DNA of 64,000 nucleotides from Liolophura sinensis (lineage: Eukaryota; Mollusca; Polyplacophora; Chitonida; Chitonidae). A model generated the notes under the pieces. The model was not told the origin of the DNA. It saw only the letters and a program-made list of their open reading frames with translations, and searched no databases. Position 1 is the first letter of the stretch. Each line of letters starts with the position of its first letter. The DNA is taken from positions 17,001,127 through 17,065,126 of the forward strand of contig NC_088297.1 in the NCBI RefSeq assembly GCF_032854445.1, in the 5' to 3' direction. Below are positions 34,633-47,141 of this stretch, piece by piece. The translations under genes and the position numbers were made by a program.

Positions 34633-34830
34633 CGTTCCAAACGAAACTGAAATCTTCGAAAAGACATTAGAAAAGCCCTTTTCTTCGGAATGACGTTCCA
34701 AGCAAAACTGGTTTCTTCCGCATGACGTTTCCAAACAAAAGTAGTTTCTTCCGCATGACGTTTCCAAACAAACTGTTTTCTTTGGGGCATGACTATCCAA
34801 AGTAAACTGGATTCTTCAGGGGTATGTTCC
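34633..34830. repeat. Minisatellite, right part, diverged units
   Basis: GACGTTCCAAGCAAAACTGG and TTTCTTCCGCATGACGTTTC repeat every 35 bp or so; more diverged than the left part. Confidence 0.75.
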
Positions 34831-35411
34831 GAAGAAAGAAACATAAATCTGGAACGTTTGTACAGATTTTCGGATACTTTTGGGGGGACGGTCAGGCAGA
34901 CTTGTGTCACTTGGAGAGGGGGAAGGGATGGCGGCGTGGGTGTTTTTTCAATACATCAACATGTCTACAAGTTAACTAACGAGGCCGGCCGTTCGCTGAA
35001 GAGCTAGAGGTCTTATACTCAATTAGTTGTAAAGCATCCATCATTAACAATGACTTCAGTTAAGCCTTCCTAAATCCTTCCAAATCACGAAATGCTCGCT
35101 CTCTTTTCTTGCTATAGTATTGATTAACAATTAGCATTCAGTGCGGCAAGGCTGGCCTTACATAAGAAGGACTGAAAATGTGATATTTCATTATCGCCAA
35201 CGTATTAACGCAGTCAAGTCTAAATAAGCGATATCGTCTCACAAGCCCTCTATACAGCCTGTGAATTTTCACAAAAGATCCTGCGGTACCGATTCACCTA
35301 ATATTTTTATTATTTCTTCGCCTATCTTTCTCATAGTTTTAATCTCAGCAACAATGACCTAAGGAATTTCTCTGGGGAACAATGGAAACGGTTGTCGCGA
35401 AAATAAAGGTA
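34831..35411. other. Nothing recognised
   Basis: No coding signal or recognised repeat. Confidence 0.4.
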
Positions 35412-35517
35412 ATTAAATCCATTCATTTTTTATTCTTGTAACATCGTAGACTTAAAAAACACACACGCGCGCGCACAGAGTTGATTAACTGCTCAAATCG
35501 GCTGCTAGTTGGATTAT
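35412..35517. repeat. Right copy of the dispersed duplication at 32276
   Basis: AAATCCATTCATTTTTTATT, CTTGTAACATCGTAGACTT, an (AC)n-(GC)n run and CAGAGTTGATTAACTGCTC. Same orientation as the left copy, 3.1 kb away. Confidence 0.8.
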
Positions 35518-35811
35518 GTCTGCAACTCTAGAGAAATGAGTAGCGGTTTATTATCTTGAAATTGATTTCAGTTGCATTGCAGGAGTAAATTATTCTATTT
35601 TTCACCCCACGATTCAGCAACCATTTTCTCTCAAATTTTTGACATTTTCGACATCATTTACCGAGCTCACATTAGTGATCGTTGGTTTCCTCCAGGATCT
35701 TTTAACAGACGAATGGCGGTTTCAAACAAGCCCCTGAATAGGGGGTTGTAGATTTTATAACCAGGACAGAAACAAAAAGACCAACTTCAACGTTTAACAT
35801 CAAATATAAAA

Positions 35812-35920
35812 CACTATACATGTAGTATAGGGAGTAAAATCAGAGCAGCCACAGCGGCGTGATAGCTGGCAAATGGTCACAGGTATTCGGTGAAATACAG
35901 CTTCGTTTTAATTCAAATTT
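35812..35920 (+). repeat. Family D repeat, copy 4 (3' part lost)
   Basis: GTATAGGGAGTAAAATCAGA, GGCGTGATAGCTGGCAAATG, GTCACAGGTATTCGG and TGAAATACAGC; similarity stops soon after. Confidence 0.7.
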
Positions 35921-36313
35921 GTTCAAAGAAATTCTTAAAAAGTACCATGCTGGCAAATATTTAAATTTTTTCTATGTCAAAATATTCATGTCAATGGCGC
36001 TATGCTTGCAGTTGTTGGTTCAGCCAACTTGTCGATTTATTCAATACGATGCTTCAAAAAATCCATAGCCTTTGGTAAAACGGAATGAAACATATTATGA
36101 AAGGGTGCACTGGAGACTCCGATCATTTTTAATCTCAAGAGTTGGAATTATGCTTTTTATGGATGAAAACCTCTGATCTATTTTACCGACGGTTCCATGT
36201 ACATTCTAACATCGTTGTCAAGCATGTGAACCTACAAGCCAAAATTCCGATTATACACAAGAAGTACAGAGAAATGTAGAAAAAAAAAACAAGAGAATTG
36301 TGTGTACGCCTGT

Positions 36314-36624
36314 TATGTGAGTGAGTTAGTGCTTGGGGTTTAACGTCGTACTTAACAATTTTTCAGTCATATGAAGAACAAAGGAGTCCTTAGAGTGCAT
36401 GTAATGTGCTGCCTTGTTGCAGGACGGATTTCCACCGCTCTTTTATCGAGTGCTGCTATACTGAGAAACCTTACCTAAGGCAAGCAAGCTGACCCACTCG
36501 AGTCATTATACTGATACCGGGCAACCAGGCGTTGCACTACCCCTTTCATGCTGAACGCCAAGCAAGGAAATTACAACATCAGGATTGACCCTGGATCTAC
36601 CGCCTCCCGAAGCGGACGCTCTAC
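36314..36624 (-). repeat. SINE-B with a short internal deletion
   Basis: Inverted tail GTGAGTGAGTTAGTGCTTGG, GTTTAACGTCGTACTTAAC, body, CAAGCAAGGAAATTACAAC joined directly to ATCAGGATTGACCCTGG (about 35 bp missing), then CGAAGCGGACGCTCTAC. Confidence 0.88.
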
Positions 36625-36656
36625 TCCAGGGTAAAAGTAACCCAAAAAAAACATTT

Positions 36657-37155
36657 GTCTGTCGCCGTAGAAATTACTATAGATATTGTGAAGACGTCAT
36701 AAGTATTAATGTGAATATTCTCATGACGTTGTAAAAATTAATGTTAATATTGTTGTGACGTTGGACAGAATTAATGTTGATATTGTCATAAAGTCGTAAG
36801 TATTAATGTGAATATTCTCATGACGTTGTAAGAATTAATGTTAATATTGTTGTGACGTTGGACAGAATTAATGTTGATATTGTCATAAAGTCGTAAGTAT
36901 TAATGTAAATATTCTCATGACGTTGTAAGAATTAATGTTAATATTGTTGTGACGTTGGACAGAATTAATGTTGATATTGTCATAAAGTCGTAAGTATTAA
37001 TGTGAATATTCTCATGACGTTGTAAGAATTAATGTTAATATTGTTGTGACGTTGGACAGAATTAATGTTGATATTGTCATAAAGTCGTAAGTATTAATGT
37101 AAATATTCTCATGACATTTTACGAAATAGTGTGAATATTGTCCTGACGTTGAAGG
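36657..37155. repeat. Higher-order tandem repeat, 97-bp period
   Basis: Three related sub-units of about 32 bp (CGTAAGTATTAATGTGAATA; CGTTGTAAGAATTAATGTTA; CGTTGGACAGAATTAATGTT) form a 97-bp block. The AAGTCG phase mark recurs at 36791, 36888, 36985 and 37082, exactly 97 bp apart. Confidence 0.95.
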
Positions 37156-37900
37156 GAGCTATGCACATATTGCCATGTGCACTAAAAGGACTCAACAAAT
37201 GCATTTGATCATTGCGAAGAAGATGGGTACATTAGGGACATTTACAAATTTGACCTGAATTAGAAGTAGTTTTTATCAAAAATGAAGACATTCTCGCGTG
37301 CCGAATCACCGTATACTCCAGATATATGCTCAGCATGTATGTTCACAATACCTGCGTTTAAACATGAACCTGACTGTCATAAAAAAGCAAATTTCTTTTC
37401 AGTGTGAACGATTTTTATTTATTCATGAGATGATTTGATAGCATCGTAGATAAGGACGAATTAGTCTGGCATGGGTGATCTCCCAACGGGGCACTGTATA
37501 CTGCCTCAGCCATAACCTCTGTCATATTTCCGGCTACCATGCTCTTCGTGAATAATGCACGAGGAATTCGCATGGAAATAGATCTGCGCAAATGAAGCGA
37601 CGTAATTGACCATCGAACATGCACTTAGACATTAAGAGGACAGTAGAATTCTAGGAGAAAGATATCGCACACATATATATAAGTGCTTTGTCTGGTTTCG
37701 GTTTATAATGGGTATGTTATCTGAATGCGTGCCGATATTTGTATGGCAAGGAACAGTATCCAGCGAAGCGCTACACAGCAAGAAAATATAACCTTTTTGA
37801 CAAATACAATGCATTATTTCATGAACCCGACAAGACAATAATCAGCTGAACCTGGCTTCTGGGGAGCTTGACTGATTGCAAGACCAGATAAGATGCTCTG
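37156..37900. other. Nothing recognised
   Basis: Short frames only. Confidence 0.4.
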
Positions 37901-37904
37901 TATC

Positions 37905-37985
37905 ATCATTCTGTGACTGGTTTCGCTGTGATGTCTAGTGTTTTCAGCATAGCGTTTGAGTGAGGCATCACTGTAAAATGTCTGC
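37905..37985 (+). repeat. SINE-C internal fragment
   Basis: CTGTGACTGGTTTCGCTGTG, ATGTCTAGTGTTTTCAGC and GAGTGAGGCATCACTG follow the order of the SINE-C body. Confidence 0.4.
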
Positions 37986-38392
37986 TTTGGTGCTTGTTAG
38001 CTTCCCGCGATATAACTCAACTAATTTTTAAATCGACGTGAAACAAAAGAAACGCAAACAAGTGGAATCCAAAACATGTTGCATTACAATTAAAAATTAT
38101 TATTAAAAAATAAAATTAAAATATTAACATATTACCAAAATTTGTTTGCTTCTGTTGTTGTTGCTTGGGGTTTAATATAGCCGTCAGTATTATTTCAATT
38201 ACAGAACAACTGCTTCTTTTTTAGTCACGCATATTTCGCCTTATACAAAGACAGCCTCTCTTTACATTATGCAGGATGGTGTCTCCGTGAGCTACGACAT
38301 TTATACCACTAGCACTTCTGCCTGTACCTGATTATTCCACGATCATCTCTCCCTATACCCGACAAAATGTGTTGCTTTTTATCCTTATACCA

Positions 38393-38638
38393 GGGGCCTC
38401 CTTGGCTCAGTTGCTAGCGCAGGAGGCCTCACCAATAGGGTGGCTGTGATTTCAAGTCCAGCTCATGCTGGCTTCCTTTCCCGCCGTACGTGGGAAGGTC
38501 TGTTAGCTACCTGCGGATGGTTGTGGACTTCCCCCGGGCTCTCTCCAGTTTTCTCCCACCGTAAGGCTGGCCGCCGTCGAATAAGTGAAATATTCTTGAG
38601 TACAGCGTAAAACACCAATCAAATAAATAAATAAATAA
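38393..38638 (+). repeat. SINE-A, near full length
   Basis: GGGGCCTCCTTGGCTCAGTT, B box GATTTCAAGTCCAGC, body, GAGTACAGCGTAAAACACC and AAAT tail. CCTTATA flanks both sides, a possible short target duplication. A small deletion lies between the A and B boxes. Confidence 0.9.
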
Positions 38639-38959
38639 CCTTATAACACAACTGTATCTTTCTCTGTCTCTATATCACCTGTGATTTTAGACTGCTATGG
38701 GCTGAGTAGACAGGTTAAAATGTCTTCATACCCTTGCCAAAGGAGCAGATCACGCCCACAAGAAGGTATATAATTTACATCGGCAGATCAGGTAATGTAT
38801 ACCCAGTGCACTAGAATTACTGTGCATTAATAAGAATGGTAAGTTCGGCTGATTTTCATTTCATAAAAATTCTAGGGACAAAAAGTTTGCCCGCGTGCTG
38901 AGAGAGTGTATATGAAGGTATAAATCAATGGGTTTGAAATTTCTATCCTGAGCCACAGA

Positions 38960-39075
38960 CAGGAGATTGTCCGCCTATACTACGGCGGCGTTTTGTCCTA
39001 CTACGAGAATGTCTGGTTATACTACGAGAGTGTCTGGTTATACAACGAGATTGTCCTCTTATACTATGAGAATCT
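38960..39075. repeat. Short minisatellite, unit about 22-23 bp, five copies
   Basis: Unit TGTCTGGTTATACTACGAGA with small changes. Confidence 0.8.
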
Positions 39076-39750
39076 CAACACACAGTGTACACGTAATTAC
39101 TGCCTCTAATGACGCTGATCTCTATCTCTGAATAGCCTGATGTTATTTCCATGTCCCCTGAGTACAATATTATTACTACCTCCACCTTCCTTCACTTCCT
39201 TCTCATGTTGTCAGATTACCGTAACAGCCTCTCTACAGACGGTGATTAAGTTAGGGCTAAGCTACATGATGCGTTCTACGACAAAAGATATGTGGAGAGT
39301 CTTATATCCCAAACAGAAGACAACTCTCATTTGGAATTCCGATTTCTGATTTATGATTTACAATGCCTTGGTCTCGCTTAGCAGACAGATAGAAATGCTG
39401 CAGGCAAACACATAAAACTTACTTTCACGCAGTTAGACAAGTGTATAAAGGTAGGCTACATGCGAAATAAATAAAGTTACAGCAATGTTGTGGATTGGTG
39501 ATGGGGAGGGGGGAGTTGGGGAGAGAGGCGGGAGTAGACGCATTAAGGACATTAAGGATGGGAACGGGTGGTATTTGTCTCATTTAGTTCACAGTTTGTT
39601 ATCAGCGGCCAAAATCTCACACTTGCAGTCGAACTAGGAAAGATGGAGATTTTGCTAAAAAGTACAGAAATGTTGATCAATCCCCAAAATGCAGGACTAG
39701 GCGAATGAGTAACATGCGGACTAGGCATTTTTTTTCGTTGATTTTTCGGT
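39076..39750. other. Nothing coding; a G-rich patch at 39500-39535
   Basis: GGGGAGGGGGGAGTTGGGG gives several G runs that could form a quadruplex. Confidence 0.45.
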
Positions 39751-39751
39751 T

Positions 39752-40060
39752 TATACAAGACTACAGCATGGAGAGTAAAACCAGAGCAGGGACGACAAAT
39801 TTGCAAATGGTCACGGATAAGCGACGAAATCTGGCGTCTTAACAATATACCACAGTTAGAGTTTTATTCCATCTAATCCTGAAATACTTCAATAGCAGCA
39901 ACGTAAAAACGCCTTAGCGGCACGGCTTACTGAAGCAAAGTTAGGTAAAAAAGAAAAAGGTGTAGTGATGTTAGTCACAATTAATAGATGTGACTGGTCT
40001 GAAATTAGCCAGTGTGCAGTGTTTTCATCACATTTAATACTATAGTAACATGAAAACAAT
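39752..40060 (+). repeat. Family D repeat, copy 5 (longest 3' part)
   Basis: GACTACAGCATGGAGAGTAA, AACCAGAGCAGGGACGAC, a local deletion, AGTTAGAGTTTTATTCCATC, then AGATGTGACTGGTCTGAAAT and GTTTTCATCACATTTAATAC, showing that the family extends beyond 300 bp. Confidence 0.75.
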
Positions 40061-40126
40061 GCAAAGCGACCAAGCCTCCAGGTCGCTTAATCCACCAGCC
40101 TAATGTCAGTTTTTGTTCTGCGATAC

Positions 40127-40172
40127 GTATAAAAGACTACAGCATGGAGAGTAAAACCCGAACCGGGGCGTT
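40127..40172 (+). repeat. Family D repeat, short fragment (copy 6)
   Basis: TATAAAAGACTACAGCATGG and AGAGTAAAACC only. A later stretch at 40700-40755 (GGGTTTTGCTCTAATTG) may be the separated 3' part. Confidence 0.6.
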
Positions 40173-40899
40173 CATGACAAGTGCCACGTCATGACTGTGA
40201 CGTCAAGTGTTCGTTGCACAGGTCTTAATTAACGGTGAAGCGGTTCCATTAAGTCTTGGCATCCAGATCAATCAGTTAGAAAGTACGAAACAAACGTTAA
40301 TTTGACAAGACATCAGCCATTAATTTAACACAGCTTGTCGGCGATCAGCTGCAGTGTAATCCAATAATTAGACATAATGACACTCCACGGGTTTGGCAGG
40401 CTGACATAGAAAAGGAGGACAGTGTCGATGGAAAAAAATAATTAATAAGTAACCCGTATTTATTTCCATCCCCTGACAGAACTCACACGGCTCTCACTGT
40501 ACACACGAGCAATATCAAATGTTCTCGTGTGAGTCTCGAGAATCTCGGATACAGATACTTATAGTGTCGTTAGCATCATCATCTCCATCTACTTCGAAAA
40601 GTGGCAGCAACTCGTTTAGCGGGTTGATTTCTACTGAAAGTAGCGACGACAAGAGCGATAATTGGTTACTCTTCGGATGTATCCAAAGAAACATATTTAC
40701 TTGACAATTTTTTTCAGTCCAGGGTTTTGCTCTAATTGTTCCAGACAACACTTAAATTGGTTGGGAAGGAGAGAGGGCTGTAACGCATAGCCGTTCTTTT
40801 TCCGAGAATCTGGTTTCAAAGCAGAAAGTTTCATAAGACAAGTATATCCTAAAGCAACACGTGCTCTGCTAAAATAGCAGAAGACAGAAACAGTTCCTT

Positions 40900-41095
40900 T
40901 ATTTAATTACTTCATTGCTGTTTTACGCCCTACAATATATAGTCCACTTATACGACGGGGAAATCCACGACCATCCGCAGACAGCTGAAATGCCTTCCCA
41001 CGTACTTCCTCGGAGGAAGCCAGAATGAGCTGGACTTGAACTAACAGCGACCGTATTGCTGACAATTTTGCTCCATGCTTCCCAAGGAGGCTCCG
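40900..41095 (-). repeat. SINE-A with internal deletion
   Basis: Inverted tail, GCTGTTTTACGCCCTAC, CTTATACGACGGGGAAATCC, CGACCATCCGCAGACAGC, AGCTGGACTTGAACTAACAG and CCAAGGAGGCTCC. Confidence 0.85.
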
Positions 41096-43320
41096 AAAAC
41101 ATTAGATAGACTTCAGAAGCGTTAGATAATGTGCGTTCTAGATTAAAAGATACCCAGTGTAGCTAGAGAAGCTAATGTTTGAGTTACGTTAAATTGACAT
41201 GATTATTGCTGTGACATCGGGATGTAGATCTATTGCACCAGTGATTAATATTCATGCCATCCTGGAAGACATCAGTATCGGATATCGGATATAGTCTGCT
41301 TGTACCGACCCATAGACTGAGTCAGTGATTCCCAGTGTTTGTACGGATATGTCTGTATTGATCTCATGCATCGAACTGTCTATCTCGCATCTAAACAAAT
41401 ACTAGGCAAATACAGTCTCACATTTTGTGCCTTTCTAAGCTAAACAGCTTTGAGATATTAAATTTAATAGTTAGATGTCGTCGATTCCGTGTGGATGCGT
41501 ATATAAAAAGACGATACAGTTCAAAATACTTGACAAACGTCCTAAGCTAAGGGCGCAACCAAAAAAAGCGAGAAGTGGATTCGAGCCTTCGACCTTAATG
41601 GTAAAGGACTGATGAGCTCTGGCAATAACATCGCTTTAAGCACATGGATCAAGGAGGGTTCTCTATTAGCTATAGATGTATCTACGGATGAGTAATCCAG
41701 CTGTTCCTTGCACTAGAAAAATCAGCCAATCAAGTGCCCCATGCTGAAACCGTTCGGATATTAGCTCAACCGTGGACACGTGTCAAACGTATGTCTAGTT
41801 TATTACTTTATAACTTTTTCTTGTAAGAAATATTAGTGCAACACAACTATCAGGTGTAATTAGTCTAAGACAGCAACATTGTTTTCTTATAACAGAATGT
41901 TGCATTCCAGTGAGTTCACCAAAACTAAAAGTGGTATACGTATAACAATCTCTAGCTGCAACCTGTCGCTTTCTTAGGTAGAACTGCCTGCAGAAAAGGC
42001 GCTAAAAATATTGATCTTCAAATTTCTTGTTGAAATATTGGCCGATATACCAGTAATGACTTCAGGGAATATTGTAAATTCATTCACTGATTTGTTCTTC
42101 CTAGTGTAGTTGTATCCCGGAATTATTCGATGTTTAAAAATATTTGTTACGAAGAAAATCAAGCAGTCTTAAGCTGAAAGGACTCTGCCTGCAAGATTGT
42201 GCAAAAAGATAGGATGTAATAAGATAATATTGAAGTCAGCGATGTCCCAATGGAAGAAAACATTCGTTCCTAGATAGAAATTAGAGCTAAGCTCTTGGAG
42301 ACATTCCAAGCTATGTTTCAGATGATATGTATTAAATATATACGCTTGGTCCTGACGATCCTTTAGTCATTGAATGCAAGCTCATCACAGTGAATTGTCC
42401 GTTAGCTAGGATTTTTTGTTAGAAAAAAACATAAGGAAAAACAGACTCATTTCTTTGAACGCAGAAAAAAAAAACATTGGCTCTCTGGCTAACGCTAGGG
42501 GCGATTTTGTCATTGATCAGGTTTCTTCTCTCTCGTGGGAAAGGGCTAAACTTTGTGAGGGACGGGGGCAATGCGTACACATAGCACTGTTCCAATTCCC
42601 ACAGTAGAGAAAGGCCTATATCCACAGCTTTTTGTGTTAAATCACATGTATGTCTATGCTTATTGTGTCCACACCAAAAATGCCAGATAATGTGTGTACG
42701 TACAAAATAATGCGGGTTTTTTCATAGCCTGCATCACTTTCCTGATGCTCGAACAACCAGCTGGTTTTATGCCCGTTTTCCACAAAAATATAGCCAAGGG
42801 CGATTCCACACACAAGTTATCCTTTCAGTGATTAGCTGTTATATGTTTTTTTTATTCTATTGCAAAAGCAATCTCCTCTACAATTTGTGCTGGAAATGCC
42901 TCAGTCCAACCATAAACTAATGGATTTTTTTCTTTTTTTTGGGTTTCTCAGTTTTTTTATACGATCGTCTGTTTTCCTTCTAGATTATTGAAAGAAAACG
43001 TTGATATATTTAACGCGACAGATTCAACTGATTACCCGGAAACGTTTTTTTTTTTATGTGAAATGAATGTTTTCGGATTCATGCTTGTGTTCGCCAGTAA
43101 GCTTTCGGCTTGTCTAGTAATACATATAAGGTACTAAATAGGAAAAGACCATAACTGTGCATTATACACGTTTGCCACTGTTTCATCCAGAATCGGAGTG
43201 CCACGTAACATAGCTCTCATATTATACACGTATTTGGAGGGTTTAACACCATTTTAAATGTTCCATTTGTGTTTGTTTGTATTAAATTTTGTACATTTTT
43301 TGTTAAAATACCGTGTAAAA
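41096..43320. other. Long stretch with nothing recognised
   Basis: AT-rich. A tRNA-like 3' half (minus: AGGCTCGAATCCACTTC, near 41575) is the only hint of a retroposon. Short frames lack domains. Confidence 0.45.
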
Positions 43321-43322
43321 CC

Positions 43323-43714
43323 GAACAGCGACGACAGTGTGATAGTTGGTAAATGATCACACGTAACCGGTGAAATTAGAACAGCGACGACAGTGTGATT
43401 GCTGGCAAATGGTCACACGTAACCGGTGAAAATAGAACAGCGACGACAGTGTGATTGCTGGCAAATGGTCACACGTAACCGGTGAAAATAGAACAGCGAC
43501 GACAGTGTGATTGCTGGCAAATGGTCACACGTAACCGGTGAAAATAGAACAGCGACGACAGTGTGATTGCTGGCAAATGGTCACACGTAACCGGTGAAAA
43601 TAGAACAGCGACGACAGTGTGATTGCTGGCAAATGGTCACACGTAACCGGTGAAAATAGAACAGCGACGACAGTGTGATTGCTGGCAAATGGTCACACGT
43701 AACCGGAGAAACTC
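43323..43714 (+). repeat. Family D segment expanded into a 56-bp tandem array, seven units (copy 7)
   Basis: Unit GAACAGCGACGACAGTGTGA, TTGCTGGCAAATGGTCACAC, GTAACCGGTGAAAATA. The first unit differs at several positions and the middle ones are identical or nearly so. The flanking sequence to 43800 (CTCAATTAGGATTTAATGCC) is the normal family D continuation. Confidence 0.93.
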
Positions 43715-43869
43715 AGCATCATGTGAATATACCTCAATTAGGATTTAATGCCGGCTGTTCATGTATATGTTTAAAAGTAGCAACGTATAATTCCTTCTAG
43801 CACAATGGCCCAAGCAGAATTACAAACGTCTTGAGAACAGCGCGTGGAAGGATGGTTAATTCCTTGTCT

Positions 43870-44012
43870 GAGATTTATTTATTTGATTGTTGTTTTACGC
43901 CGCCCTCAAGAATATTTCATACTACGGCGGCCAACTTTATGGGGGGGAGGAATCCGGGCAGAGCCTGGGGAAAACCCACGAGCATCTGATGGTTGCTGGT
44001 AGACCTCTGATG
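43870..44012 (-). repeat. SINE-A 3' fragment
   Basis: TTTATTTATTTGATTGTTGT, TTTACGCCGCCCTCAAGAAT, CGGCGGCCAACTTTATGG and ACCCACGAGCATC. Confidence 0.85.
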
Positions 44013-45509
44013 CCGAGATTGAAACAGCATGTCGGTAGTGCACTCGGTTAGAAAGAAATCGCCTTCATCGCGCAGTCATAGTAAGAAGTCAAATCACATG
44101 CCAGGTCGCCAGTTACCAAAAAACAACATGCAAAGTAAAATTATCAAAAGTCCAAGGTCATATTCAAGGTCAAATGCCGAGTCTGATTACCACCATGTTG
44201 CAATCATAATGCAGATTACTCGGCCGTGAAACAACTGTCAGAATGTTTCAGTGAGAAGTAACTACCTCAGTGACTACCACAAATGATATGATGTTGCTGA
44301 TAACAAGAACTACATGTGTTCATGTATGTATTGACTCTCGAGCTCGATCAGTAACGTTGTCATGAAGACGTTCTCTTCCGGCTCCTGGAATTGACAAACG
44401 GTCAATACCAGTTTTCTGTTTGATTCTGGACATAGTTCCACAGCGATATTTGACTGCCCAAGGCTACTCGAGACAAGGAAACAACGCTACAGCAGAATTT
44501 CATCGGCAGTGTGTTTATTTCGCCAGCGTGGGACGCTCTCACTGACCAACGTTTCAAGCCACACCTGTCGGACACTGACAAGTATCGACGTCAGGGGGGA
44601 TAATAAACTTTTTAAAATGCACAGTATGGCGGATCTCCCATGACAACGAGCCATTGTCACACGGAGCTAAGCTTCAGCATAAAGCCGGATCTCCGAAGAA
44701 ACTATCAACGTAAAAATCGATAATATTAGTTGTGACTGTGTTTGATAAGCTGGGAATAGGTGATTTAGGCCTTGTCAGATCGATCTGTACAATTAGGCTA
44801 TTGATCCAGCAGCGAGTTCTACCAGTGACTGATATGTCGCCACGTGCACCGCTGTGTTTGTGACACAGCTGTTCATTTCAGCTCGTGTCCTCGTGCATTC
44901 AAAATGCATGTATTTTATCAGTGAATTAGTCTTTCAAAATCTCATACATGATCAACCATTTATCACACTCCGCGTCAACATAGATGCCTTGAGCTCTAAC
45001 CTTATGTGTTACAGTGTTATAATTAACTGTACTGAAAAATAGTCTAAAAACAACGCAAAGGTAAGTCATTTTCATCAACCTGTCCATTACATAATGGAAA
45101 GAAGTTTCTTTACAGTTTCATTTAAAATTTAACAATTTAAAAATAAAAAGAACAGCTACAGAAAATAAACAGTGATTACTCAACCAACATTAATTAAAGT
45201 TTGTTAAATACAATACCTGTTTACAAATACACCAGATGGTTCTACTTTACTAAGTTAATAATAATAGAAGTACCTAAACAAAAATAGGTGGTAAACGTTC
45301 ACATTATGCGATTATTCACCCTTGTACCCAAGGCTGTCCAGTCAGTGGCAAAATACACTCTGAACTTCAGACAGCCGTCAGACAATATCTCCCACAATTC
45401 TGTTTATATTAACATATCCCCAGAGGACGATCAGATCTGCGAGAGAAGAGACACGTGAACATGGATACGTATGTGTAAATATAACTATGGGCGTGAGTGA
45501 ACAAAACAG
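44013..45509. other. Nothing recognised
   Basis: No exon or repeat I can support. Confidence 0.4.
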
Positions 45510-45935
45510 GACTACACAAGGCCACAAAGCATGACTATACAAGGCAACCAACCATGATTACACAAGGCAACTAAACATGACTACACAAGGAAATCAAACA
45601 TAGCTATACAAGGTAACCAAACATGGCTACACAAGGAAATCAAACATAGCTATACAAGGTAACCAAACATGACTACACAAGGAAATCAAACATAGCTATA
45701 CAAGGTAACCAAACATGGCTACACAAGGAAATCAAACATAGCTATACAAGGTAACCAAACATGGCTACACAAGGAAATCAAACATAGCTATACAAGGTAA
45801 CCAAACATGGCTACACAAGGCAAACAAACATGGTTATACAAGGCAACAAAACATGACCACACACCAAAAAAGCATGACTACACCAGGCAACAAAACATAG
45901 CTACACTAGACATGAAAACATGGCTACCCAAGACT
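45510..45935. repeat. Minisatellite, 23-bp sub-unit in a 46-bp period
   Basis: Alternating CAAACATGGCTACACAAGGA and CAAACATAGCTATACAAGGT units. The central copies are regular and the edges degenerate. Confidence 0.92.
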
Positions 45936-46859
45936 AAAATTCTCCATGTAACGTTTAATTAGGTTGGTTTTGTGCAGGGAAATATACTCTGACTCTATTA
46001 TGTGTAGAGTTGTCGATTCTACAAGTCAAGATAGTGCACAGACATGAATCTCCTGCTCACTGGATCATGTAGACAGCTCTTAGCTAGCACAACCATGACA
46101 CTTTTAGGAGATCAAATGGAGAACATAGAGAAATAATTAAGTAGACAAAAAACAATGTTTAATATTTTCTCATGTTTACAATAACAACGCAATGGGAAAA
46201 TAGTATATTTGTTATTTCATACTTATCTGACTGTCCCATGCTAATCGTGAGCAAATATGTATTAACATTCAACACAAAAGCTACAAGATTAATATCCAAA
46301 AGAACATTAATGCCAGAGCTTTCAAGTCGGTGCAATTCGTGAACATGCGCATCTAATACAGAAGCCATATGTCGAGTAAAGGAACGAAACGGCAGTTGTC
46401 AAGGAGAAGTCTTACATAGACAAGACGTTGAAAGGAAACCTCCAAAACCCAAGGAGCAACATAAAACTAAAAAGCATTAAAATATTTCAAATCTGAAGGA
46501 TAGTATATGGCAATGTACAGGGGTCAAGCAGGGCAGATATATTCAGGGCAAATCGAATATCTGCATTTAGAGACAAATAGTAATCTCCTGATATAAAATA
46601 AATTTAAAATCAAACAAGAAAATAGTACTGATCCGCTGTCACAAACTACAACACATGAGCGTTTGAAAAACTAGTCACCAAGGACAATAATAAAAAACAT
46701 CATACCCAAAAAACCAAAATCATAGTCACATGAGTATGGTCATTGTTGCTAAAAAAAATCCTCAGAAATAGCTTGTAACTGCTTTTTTGGCGAGATTTAA
46801 CTGCAACGTTTTCGTCTATGACATTCCTTGCGTCTATCCATCATCTTTCAAAACTGCTG
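45936..46859. other. Nothing recognised
   Basis: AT-rich sequence. Confidence 0.4.
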
Positions 46860-47141
46860 AGGGGCCTGCGTGGCTGAGAGGGTTAGCATGCCAGCACGGC
46901 GCAATGACCCAGGTGTCTTTCACCAATGCGGTCGCTGTGAGTTCTAGTCCAGCTCATGCTGGCTTCCTCTCCGGCCGTAAGTGGAAAGGTCTGTCATCAA
47001 CCTGCGGATGGCCTTGGGTTTCTCAGAGCTCTGCCCTGTTTTCTCCCTCTATAATGCTGGCCGTTGTCGAAATGTGAAATGTGAAATATTCTTGAGTACA
47101 GCGTGAAACACCAATCAAATAAATAAAGAAAGAAAGAAATA
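46860..47141 (+). repeat. Full-length SINE-A
   Basis: GGGGCCTGCGTGGCTGAGAG, AATGACCCAGGTGTCTTTC, GAGTTCTAGTCCAGC, then a small duplication (AATGTGAAATGTGAAATATT), GAGTACAGCGTGAAACACC and an AAAT/GAAA tail. Confidence 0.9.

Noticed and set aside
34127-34910. Overlapping minus frames with His/Cys-rich repeats
   Set aside because: They follow the 63-bp and 35-bp minisatellite units around the inserted SINE.
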